Positions 19,210-30,200 of a DNA stretch of 31,748 nucleotides are shown here, piece by piece. Numbering within the stretch: the stretch's first letter is position 1; every line of letters begins with the position of its first letter. Both the position numbers and the translations under genes were made by a program. Below the pieces are notes generated by a model, which saw only the letters and a list, made by a program, of their open reading frames with translations, had not been told where the DNA came from and did not search any database. This stretch comes from Lingula anatina (taxonomy: Eukaryota > Brachiopoda > Lingulata > Lingulida > Lingulidae), in contig NW_019775593.1 of the NCBI RefSeq assembly GCF_001039355.2, positions 1-31,748 of the forward strand, given 5' to 3'.

Positions 19210-19826
19210 AGGGTGACACAAAAAAAAAATGGTCATCACCAAAAACGAATAACTTCCAAAGTTTTATTTAGATCGACACAAAACTTTAGTTACGTTAGGT
19301 CAAGCCTTTGTAGCAGACATCTCCAAGTTTCAAGTCTATACAACAAAAACTCCTCGTTTCACTGGCGCTCCAAAATGTGCTCCAAATGAGCTCCCCGTCA
19401 CACAGACTTGCTTGGGCTGCGGACGACAGAGTCTCTGACTGCAGCAATGTTGTGTGGTGTCCTTGATGATTCTGGTCGTCCAGAGTGTGATTGTCTGTTA
19501 GTGTCTTTACAGTTGAGGATATGCACAGTCCCATGGGTTCTGAACTTGTTGACCCATCTGTAGATCATTGAGTGGACAGGAAATTCTCGACATCTGAACC
19601 GTTCTTTGAATTGCAATTGAGCTGCATGGATAGACTTCAACCGAAAATTTGCCTCAACTATAAATGTCTTTTTCTCAGTAGTCCATAGCATCTCGAAGGT
19701 CGAATTTGGTAGACTCTTAGAACATTAATTTTTCTTGATAAATCTGAAAAATAAAAGGAATTGATTATTTATTTCAAAAGTTATTTAAGTTTAGGTGATG
19801 ACCGTTTTTTTTTAGTCAGTTTGATG
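19210..19826 (-). mobile_element. Internally deleted mariner-like element with partial transposase
   Basis: The terminal inverted repeats are about 45 bp: ACAAAAAAAAAATGGTCATC..AATAACTT at 19217-19254, complemented by AAGTTATTTAAG..GGTGATGACCG at 19778-19803. On the minus strand 19691-19398 encodes the N-terminal helix-turn-helix domain typical of invertebrate Tc1/mariner-type transposons (DUF4817-like): KTFIVEANFRLKSIHAAQLQ, MIYRWVNKFRTHGTV, SGRPESSRTPHNIAAVRDSV. The ORF stops soon after, and only a remnant of the 3' end follows. The catalytic DDE/D core is missing, so the copy is non-autonomous and dead. No clear TA target duplication seen. Confidence 0.8.
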
Positions 19827-21073
19827 AAGTTGTGGTATCTGTTTTTGTATGATTACTTGAACAAATACCTTTGTGCATACCTGAGACATATAAACTGTAC
19901 ACACGCAGAGTGCCACTGAGATGTTAACCTGTGACATTTGGCTTGAAGTAATATAGATCATTATGCCATAAAAATGGCAGAAATGGCACTCTAACCCCCT
20001 CCCAACATGCACGCGTGCGTGCGCACACATACACATACACACATACACACACACAGTCCCTATACCACTTGTCTCTGGTCAAGCAGCTTAGATAGACATT
20101 TTTTTATTCTAATACAAAGTACTTACCTGAATGGAATCAAAATCAGAGACTAAAAATATATGATCTACTGTAAACATCCTGAGTCATGCTGGCAGACCTA
20201 TACGATGCATACTTACATGAGGTACAGTATAAGGTAGGCTATATATAGCTGTATGATATAACTTGGGGGTTCATAACTGGTGTTTCATGGTTTGAAGTAA
20301 CTCTGCGGACATGGGAATATATCAAACAAACTGGGTAAAAATGATAGATATCTGCAGTTAATTAGTTCATAGATTATCAGGTTGTTAAGATTTAGATGTG
20401 GAAGTTATTTTGACATTAGATTGTTCTTTAGATTATTTAGGATTCTGAAACTGTACTGGTAGGCATACTGTATAAGTAATGTATGATCAAAATTATTTGA
20501 AAAGAGACTGAGAGTAGTAGCAAAAAAATGCTGAATAAGAGCAATTTATCAGTATCATCAAGAGATTGCTGTGGAAATCCAGAAATATGTCATTCCAGCA
20601 TTATTTTTTTGGACAATAAGCGCCACTGGAGTCTTTCAAGGGCTGCTGGATCAAGAATTAAATATACTAGAGGCAATGCAATAGCATATTTTAACCAGAA
20701 ATTCCATAAAGTTATAATGGAAATGTTTCAGTTACAATAATTTCAAGTTTGAGACATATCAGTTACTACAGATATTTGTGATTTATTGGGCAAAGAGAAC
20801 ATGACTGCTCAATTCTATTTTTTTTATATCATGTGGGAACAGCCAGCTTGATTATGTAATATATTAACTCAGCTTAATGGAGCTGGCACACGGGATAGAT
20901 TTGTGATTATAACAAGAAAGAACCAGTTCCTTAATTTGTTGCAAGAAATATTAATAATTAATGGTACAACACTTTTTCGCATAATAATTATCTAGCTAAC
21001 TACATAGGGAAGTAAACCACTACAGAGAAATACCATAAGATAATTAACATTGATTTTATTCTGTTTCTTCCAG
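19827..21073. other. No gene recognised (probable TDRKH 5' intron)
   Basis: AT-rich. Holds an ACAC-rich microsatellite at 20010-20055. The ORF at 20528-20740 has no domain and no splice context that I can support. Ends with the TTCTGTTTCTTCCAG acceptor of the first coding exon. Confidence 0.5.
20010..20055. repeat. Imperfect (CA)n/(GTGC) microsatellite
   Basis: GCGTGCGTGCGC followed by ACACAT/ACACAC units. Confidence 0.9.
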
Positions 21074-21124
21074 AATAATGCTGCAACAGTTTGGTCCCTG
21101 TATTTAACAGATGTCATCTGAGCT
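21074..21124 (+). other. TDRKH: TDRKH 5' UTR segment with two short uORFs
   Basis: After the acceptor at 21073, ATG at 21078 opens a 9-codon uORF ending at 21107. ATG at 21111 opens a 5-codon uORF whose TGA (21126-21128) overlaps the main ATG (21125-21127) as ATGA. Such an overlap can couple termination and reinitiation or repress the main ORF. Confidence 0.6.
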
Positions 21125-21227
21125 ATGATAATGTTCCAGTGGCCATCCGTACAGAAGCTGGCATTGCTGGTAGCTGTACCAGTCACTGGTCTGCTACTCT
21201 ATATGCTGCTCAAGAGGGGGGAAGAAG
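21125..21227 (+). CDS. TDRKH: TDRKH coding exon 1 (membrane anchor)
   Basis: Encodes MIMFQWPSVQKLALLVAVPV then TGLLLYMLLKRGEE: a single hydrophobic segment followed by basic residues, as in the mitochondrial-anchored N-terminus of TDRKH. Met1 and Met3 are both candidates; Met1 has G at -3. Donor GAAG|GTGAGG, phase 1. The frame reads through into the intron, which is not coding. Confidence 0.88.
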
Positions 21228-24200
21228 GTGAGGAACCCTTTGCTTCTTCCCTACTATACAATTTAAAACCCCCCAGTTCTCTGATATTAATGGTCCATGA
21301 AATTTGATTCTCTTTATTGTAAGGTTTGCATGCTGTTTTGAGTCAGTATTTTCCTTTATAGTGTTTATCTGAGATCATGCATTTTTTTACAAACTTAAGG
21401 AAAGTCGTAATGATATCTTCTCTGCCACTTTAACTAAGGAATAGGATCATTAAATAAGCACTTTTCATTAATGAAAAATCAGGTAGATGATTTTATGCCA
21501 TTGGTATCGCTGCAACAATAAGTTGCATATATTATGAGCTTTGAATATTACTTCATTTTTTGTAAAAATTTTTATGTCTATTTCTCTTTTGTATTTTAGA
21601 TGAGGACACTCTTGAGCAGGAGCAAATAGTGACTTCCAGACAGACTGTGATTGAAGTCAAGGTCCCCAGGGAGGCAGTGGCCGCTGTCATAGGCAGGCAA
21701 GGGGCTCAGATTAAAGAGGTAATATTTTGTGGTGGTGTGACCTGATATCTGTTAGATTGCAGCTAGTATGTGTGGTAAATTGTTCCTTATAATTACATGA
21801 TGTCAGAGATGTTGAAGACTAGAGATTTAAAGGTTTAGCTTGTTATAATGTCAAGGATGTGAAACAAATGACAATAAGAATTATGGTGAAATGACATTAA
21901 CATCTAAAGAAGTTTTACTGTTTGATGACATGATACTTTGGGATATGAGCATGAGAGTCATGCTTAGTTGCAGGAAAAAAAATACTTACCTAAGTATTTA
22001 TTTCAGGTGAAATACAAATTCAGATTTAGAGAATATATTCTCCTTTTTCTTTAAGGTTCAGGAGAAGAGTGGCACAAGGATTAACTTCAAGGATGATGTT
22101 GGTCCAACAGAGAATGCTGAGCGCATTGCTATTGTCCGAGGAAGCCCAGAGAATGCGCAGCTGGCTGAGCTCATGATAAGGAAACTGATTGCTGCCCAGC
22201 CAGTGCAGTTAGTGGAGGAAATGTATGTTCCTCAGAAAGCAGTAGGGAGGATCATTGGTAAGTGTGCTGCAGCATAGACAGCATTGTAAAACCTCAGGTT
22301 TGTTTTCTAAAGCCTGTCCACCTGTCTCAATCTTCTTTGTATCTTTACCAAGGAGTGTGTGTTTTCATCAGTTTTTGTTTGTCTTTTAGTCCGTGGTCAA
22401 GATATCTTTGATGGAAAATTCTAGATAGTTTTATTCAGAAGGTTTTATTCAGAAGGGAAGGTGGTGTTTATAATTTCAATTAAATCTGAGACTCCTTATA
22501 TTTTTTAAGTTTTTTAATGGCCTTCTTGGAGGCTCTTTTGGCCCTGTAGTTTTCTTCATGCCTTCTACATAGAATGACAGTTATGACCTCATTCATTCAT
22601 GTTGTATACTGTTTAGTATTTATAAACATAATCACATGTAAGGCTCTTTTCGAGTGCCACAGTGTATGTAATTAGCAATACAATTTGTATTGGTGGTATT
22701 TTGAAGGGTCCTGACATGAAAATTATGATACAGGGGGTTGAACTACCTTTCACAAGTTCTGTACAAATTTGCTACTTTTTAGTTAATCAGTTATCCACTG
22801 CCAGTATGAAAGGTTTGTTTAAGTGACTCTGTTGTGTTCATATAGTGTAATAGCCAGGCTATCAAAGTTTAGTTGATCTCTCAAAGTGAACTGATACAGA
22901 CTGTATCTCTAAGTATACTGCAGGATGTGAAAAGGGCTTAAGCCTTATAATTCTTCTAATTTTTTTATAGGCAGGAGAGGAGAGACTGTCAGAGGAATTT
23001 CCAGAACATCCAAGGCCAAAATTGATGTTGAAAGAGAGAGCTCAAGAGATCAAAGTGAAGTGAGACTGATCACTATCAAAGGCAGTTTAGAACAGATAAA
23101 ATATGCCAAGGTTGGTTTTGGATTTCAGGCTTCATGTTTTATTGTTGATTATAACATTGGCTGTAAAATAAATCATTTAAATCATATGTTACTGCCTCCT
23201 AGAACTGAATTGATTTCTGTGTTAAGGTTAGATTTTTGAGCAATGACCTCACAATATCTTTGCAAAGATGTATCTACTGCCTGTTACTTTGGCCTTTCAT
23301 ATGACCCTAACAATTAATTTTAATATTTCTGATATTTTCAAATAAAAAACTTCATCCTTAGATAAATTCAGGTGCAATATTTAATGGTCACTCAACTTTA
23401 TTTCTATCTCATTCTCATGCTACAACTGACAAATAACCACAGCATGCGGAATATATTCACAGACTTGAAAATGCGCCAAGTCCTAATTGACTATAAGATC
23501 AAAACAATTGAAAAAAAAGGCAAAAAAAAAAATTACAGTCACATGACTGACGTGATGTAAATGAATGGGTTGAAAAATCATTTTAGAAAATAATTTATTC
23601 ATTCGAATTGAAGGCACTGTTGCTATTGTTTGAAACGTTGACGTGTTTTTGAAGAGCTTGATACAAGAGAAGATTTCAGAAGAAGACAGATTTCAAGCCC
23701 AACTAGCTGTGAATGCATCACATCGGACACAGCAGCGGGGCCATGAACACCAAGCCCAGGGCCAGAAAATGGACAGACAAAACCAAGTACTTCCCTCTAG
23801 GAGGCCGCCAGGTTCAGATAAATGTAAGCCCCAAATAGATTTCTGCCAATCGTTGTCTAAATAATGAGTTTGGGAGAGGGTATTTGATAAACTGACCTTA
23901 CAGTTATAAAGATAAACTATTTCATAATTACCACCAAATTATCGGATTGTATTAAGAATATGGTTTGTCTAGGCAATGCTGTATTCACTAGATCAGGAAC
24001 ATGAATGACCCAAGTCAGCAGAAAATGAGATAGATTATCAAGGTTTACCAGGTCTACAGGGCGTCTCAGTATAGTGGCCATTCTAGAAAAGAAACCCTGT
24101 TGGTTTTCAGCCATTTCAATACCTAGATTATTTGGATAGTCATTTTATGATGGGAGTTAGTCTGATATCCATTATAATATATTCTCCTTGTAATTGTCCT

Positions 24201-27200
24201 TCAAATTTTCTTTCTGATAATCTCTATTACATGATAACATGACCGACTTTTTAAAACATGATATAGCCGTTTTAGTCTTTAATTTTGCGTTCACGATCAC
24301 AAATTTGATCGCAAACAACTAATCTGTTTTAAAAGCCTTATTACTCAAGAAAATGAAAAAAACCTACGTATTTCCCTGTTTTACTTTCCAGCACTGGAAT
24401 GGTGTGCCCCCTCCCTGCCGTACACAGTGACAGAATGGCCGGACCACCACCACTACCTGGAGGTGTATGTGTCCGCTGTGGAGAATCCAGGACATTTCTG
24501 GGTCCAGATGATCTCTTCCCAGTCCACACAGCTGGACAGGCTTATACAGGACATGACAGCTTACTACAGGGATGAAGAGTACCTTCAGGTAACACAAGAT
24601 CTAATTTAATTCAAGATCTACCCTAATTTACAAACTGGGTATGAAAAAAAAAAATATTAAAAAGAGTGGGACTTGAAACTGATTTCTATGTTATCAGTAG
24701 AAAAGTCAGTTTGAATTACACTTATATCAAGTAGTGGCTGGCATTTGGACATGTTTATCAATATCAGATGATTTTTATCATAAATTTTTCCATACCTGTC
24801 ACTTCAGACCAGCACCTGCATGTCAGTCCAGCTAGGAGACCTGGTGGCTGCTCCATTTGAACACGACAACAACTGGTATAGAGCAAGAGTGGTACAACAG
24901 ATGGATGGAGGCCTCTACGATGTCTATTTTGTAGATTTTGGTGACAGCATATATGTGGCAGTTGAAAAACTGAGAAAACTTCGGTAAGTGCATTGCTGTG
25001 TAATTTTGCTTTGTATTCTTCTGTTTACAACCTTTTTTTTTAATTTTTGTTTTGAATATTTTGTAAATATTTCTTTGTTGTGGTCAAATATATATAAATA
25101 TAGTTTCATGTTTAGGTCAAATATATGTAAGTGTAGTTTCATGATGTTTCATGTTTGAAATGAGTGTCCTGGGATGATTTAAATCAAGTACAGCCCAAAT
25201 GGAATATCATTAATTCACAAAATTAAAACAGCTTTCAAAATAATTATTTTAGACTATTGGTTTTGATATATTGAAAAAAGGCACAAAATTACATCAAAGA
25301 ACAAATTTGTGTTGAAAAAGGTTTGTCATTGTCTCCTGTATAAAAATTGATTGTTTCTATTATGACTGCACATGTATTTATGATGTGCAAAACGTCATGC
25401 CTCATGGATAAAAAAAACATCGAGTAGCTTAGGAAATGATTTACGTTTTCACCAACAACATTATGATAAGTGGAAATTTCAGTTGAACTGAGGCCCTTGC
25501 CTCACCTGTTGAGATTCCACCTGTCCACTGAACTCATCAGACATCTGACATTTCCAACAGGAGGTGATTAATCATATATAGCCCTCTTGATGAGAGAAAA
25601 ACCATCATCTATTTTTAGAGCCGACTTCCTACAACTACCGTTTCAAGCAGTAGAGTGTAGTTTAGCCAGTGTGGAACCTGCACAAGGTAGGGCAATTGTG
25701 TAGTTTATTGTCAGGCATTGGGAATAACATTTTGATCCTTATTTTCCCCTTATCTCACTTTAAAAGTTCATTTTCTGTAGTGGTAAAAGATGTTAAAAAA
25801 TAAGCTATTGCCCTTACCTGTATATTGGCATTAACTGTGCCACTCATTTGTCTTATTGTTTTACCTGAATTTTTTGTTATAAACTTGCTTTTGTGAAATA
25901 TATATTACTAATGATGAATATTTTCAGTGTAGATATGAAAAAATAAAAAAAATCCATATTTTGACAGTTACAGCATCATGATTTTAATTAAAATTTTTGT
26001 TTTAGCCAAATATAATGATTTACTGATCAATTTTTAGAAAAAAATCAGGTTTTTGTTTATAACCAGTGGCTTGAATAGATTTTAATAAGAAGTTAGCAAC
26101 AAATACAAACTTGATACTTAAGGTTTTTTTAAAAACCTGTGCATATTGTATGGAAAAATTGATGAGATTTTCATGACTTTTATTTATTTATTTGCAATGT
26201 AAAAGTCTTGTGCATGCCTTTAAAGTTGAAGTTCTATAACTGTAGATGACAGTGGCCAAACAAGGTGGTCTGACCAGGCAGTGGATGCCTTTGAAACCCT
26301 GACCTACTGTGCCCAGTGGAAAGTGCTCAATGCTAGAGCCACAGAACTGTTGCCAACGGACACTGGGACCTCTATTCCAAGTCTGGAGTTGGTGGATACT
26401 AACTCAGAACAGGTATCGATACTGGCAGACCCAGTTTTATTGCAGCAGCAGTTTTACTTTTAAACATGGCCCTTAAATGTACTGATTAATGATCAAGTAA
26501 AGAATGAAGATAAAAATCTCATGCTGAACACTCACATGATATGGTAAATGATTTGAGCTCTGCCATTTTTATCTACATTCCTTAAACTGCTGTCTGTCAC
26601 ATGACAACAGTGGCTGTGAGTTCAGTGTCCTTATGAAGACTCCAGAATTTTGAATTTTTACCATCTACTGTATGTGAGTGGCCCATATGATATTAAATTT
26701 TCATTTTTAATTTGTACTACAACTTGATTAATCAAAATGCTTATTTGTTCCCATCTTGTAGGATATAGATATAGGTGAGGAGTTGATCAAGCGTGGCTTT
26801 GCAGTGAGGACTGGCAGGGTGGCCGGGAGAAAGGCAAGGGACCCCCTGCACAGGAAACAGGTACCCCAAGCTGGGGCAAGTGAGTGCATGCCTTTCTTTG
26901 TTCTTACTAACAGTGCATGGGGAAGAGGGGTTTGTGTTGGATGTAACTGCTTCTCAAAGCATGTCATTGTTGATTTTGGCTGAAACCTTTTCTCCACATG
27001 CTTGACAGTTGGGGAGAGTTTTGCCTTTAGATGAAGCCTGATGTTTAAAAGAGTTTTTTTTTAAAGAGAAGTTTGTTTTAGTATTTTTGATGCCATGAGA
27101 TGCTCTGCTGCTTTTTATGATTTTGGACTGCATCATCATTATTATTATCATTTTATTCATTTATTTTTGTATATGAATTACAATATACCAAAAAATTAAG

Positions 27201-30200
27201 GGAACTAGAAAAGGACCATGATATTATTTTGAGGTGCATTATTTGCTACTTTGCAAACCTTACAAATGTTAGGATTGAAGTGATAATGCTCAATCACCAC
27301 AGGCACTTCTTAAATCCCATTCAGCTTGTTTAATCTTATATTTCATCTCCCAGTTTGCAAAAAGTATCTTATTTTCCCTTTTTGGCTTAACAAAATGCCT
27401 TAAAAAATCAAACTCTTGTAACTGTTATCCCACCCCCTGTTTTAGACTGTTTCCTCACTGCACCAATTTTTGTGAATATTAAAAGGAAAAGCATTGTGAT
27501 TATAGACGGAAACACTGCACCAATTTTTGTGAATATTAAAAGGAAAAGCATTGTGATTATAGACTTAAAAAGATGTAAGTTTTCTTCATCTTATTTGAAG
27601 CATTTTGCATTACTAATTGTGCTGACAGTGTGCTGAAAAATATGCATTGCAGTATCATTTATGAAGCTTTTAGCTTGTGCTCAGTTATGTTATCTGCATT
27701 ATTACAAATATTAGGTTATAACATTTGTTGAGATTATATATTAATAATAATTTTTCTTTTCAGGTCACTGACTTCCAGATACTGTCCAAGGACTGTTTGA
27801 TTGATTACACTGAGCGGTCAACTGATCGTCCTGCTGAAGGTACAATGCCAAATATGGACAGAAGGGCAAGGGTGCTGAGTATGAAAAGAAAATTCAGGAA
27901 ACATTTTCCAAAGAAGGCTGGAGGCAAGGAAGGTTTCAGTGCATCTTTACATGATGATTTTGATGAGGATGCAGGTGCCTTATCCCAGCAGATTTTTGAT
28001 AAAGGAACAGGGCAGAGCCGTGTGTTCTGTGTTGAAATGGTGCCTTTTGTGAAAGAGTTATGTGTGCAGACACCAAGTGTCAATATCGATAGTGGAGTGG
28101 GGAACACAGCTTTGGTTGACAACCCTCTAGTTGACAGAAAGTTTTCTGACAGTAGCAAAGACCCATCTCAGTATGAAAAATCACCTGGTGGCGATGATTA
28201 CTTAATCCCTTGTTTTGAAGATGGCAACAACATTCTTCAAACTAGTCCAGAAGTGTCAATGACTGATTCCAGGGAATGCATGTGTCATTCTTGTGAAAAA
28301 ATTGACTGTGAAGAATTGATTGACATCACAGAGCAACAGCCAGAATCCTTGTCAGGGCTAGATGCCCCATTTCTTCCGATGTCTCTTGTAAGTTCAAGAC
28401 AACCATTATCAGTGAGTGCTGATCATGATACTGTGGTAGGAACTACAGATGAAGTGCCCAGTTGTGAAGAATTACATGAGTTTGAGTGTGACACAAAAAT
28501 GTTCAGGTTAGCCTCACAACCTGATGTTACTGGACAGTGGTCTGACTATGCAGTCTGTTTTAATGGGCCTCAGCTGCTGCTAGATTGTAATGACAATATT
28601 GAGAAACTTATTGAAGTCCCAACTGTTAATGATCATCAAGAAGAAGAAGAAGTAAGAGATTTCATGATATCAGAACTTTGTGAGAAACTGACAAGTTTCC
28701 ATTTGGAAACTGAAAATTACTCCACATCAGGAGCTCATTCTAATGATGTCCAGCTGGTGAAGTCAAACTCTGATGGCTCTGGTTTCAATGGCATTGAATC
28801 ACCTATAGATGCATGTGATCAAATCCATACAGGTGTAAATTTAGACAAAAACAGAAGTATTAGACTGTTCCATGTAGTCAGCGAACCTGGGATTCAAGAG
28901 AGTTCTGGAGACTCCATCCAAGACTGGAGCTGTATGAATATGCCTATTCACATTGCATCTGTGGAAGAAACAGATTTAAACCAAGAATGTATTGCTGTTG
29001 TGCTCCCATGTTTAAGAGACACTGCGGTTGTAGCAACTGAGAACATTAGGAGCATTGGTGATCAGTCTCAGTCTAGTCTCACAGCATTGCCACAGATGGA
29101 ACCACCTGCACCCCAATGTACAACTTTTGCAGAAACTCTCCCATCAGATTGTACAACATGGAGGATGAGTCCTAGTTCTGAGGTCCCTATCGTCTTGGAG
29201 CTGAAAGACGTAAAGGCCAGTGCCTTTAATTCAGAAGATGAAGATGAAGGGAATTATGGTAGTGGCCTCTCTGAGTGTGATTCCCTTGAAGCTAGTGTGG
29301 ACAGCCTCACTCTGCCATCCAGCATCTCCAGAAATGAGCGAAAACCCAATCTTGACAGAGTTCTGAGTGATATCCATGAAGAGACTTGGGATCCTCATGA
29401 TATTGACAGTTGGCTCCGTGAGACAGAATGCTCCATGAAACAAGAACCTGTGATAGTACAGCCCTTTTCTGGCTTTGGCGATACTGCCAAGGATGGCTAC
29501 TTTCTGCATGAAGAACCAGTGGAGGAGCAAGCACTGAAGAAGTCAGACCCACAGCATATGAAGACACACATGGAAGAGGTCAAACTAAGTGATTCTTTCT
29601 ACTTGCATGATTCTACGTCCCCTATGAAGAGTCCAGCCTCACCAGTGTCACATCGGGCACCAGCCACTAATCATTCTTTTAAAGAAGCAGAACCCTGGGC
29701 AACCAGGACAGCACAGAAACCAACATCTCTACCACTTCAAAACCCTGCTACTGAGCAAAGCCCCAGCTTCCACAGGCCAGACTCTGGCATATATACAAAT
29801 AGTCCTGTTGGGGATTCACCAATGTGGATTCCACCGAGCTTCTTTCATGTAGCCACAGATGGGGGATCAGATTATGGCAATCATCTTGTGTGCACCAGTT
29901 CACCAAGGTTGTCAAGTAGCATTATGCCCAATGCACAGAATGAACCATTTCAGCGGAATGCAACTTCAGAAATACCTGGATTATTGCCAGTGTCACCAAA
30001 GGAAAGCAATGCCCCCAAAGACTCTAATGTAACAAACAACACAATGTCACAACTAATGCAACACAGCATATATGTGTGTCCAGATCGCCGGGGGATGGAT
30101 AGTCCAGGTGGTCAGTCACAGAGGCAGGTCATCTACTCTTCCAGCAGTGGCCAGTCACAGGACAATAACCAGGACAATGGTGGAGATGTTACAAACAGTT

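Noticed and set aside
20528-20740. 70-codon ORF upstream of TDRKH as a possible extra N-terminal exon.
   Set aside because: It ends in a stop without a usable donor, and the anchor-encoding exon 1 already matches the family's N-terminus.
27725-27763. ATG-initiated start of the long ORF at 27725.
   Set aside because: This stretch is a pyrimidine-rich intron end with a TTTTCAG acceptor at 27763; exon 11 begins at 27764.
29231-29567. Antisense ORFs of 86-99 codons opposite TDRKH exon 11, also at 27805-28158 and 30571-30852.
   Set aside because: They are shadows of the strongly coding plus-strand frame.
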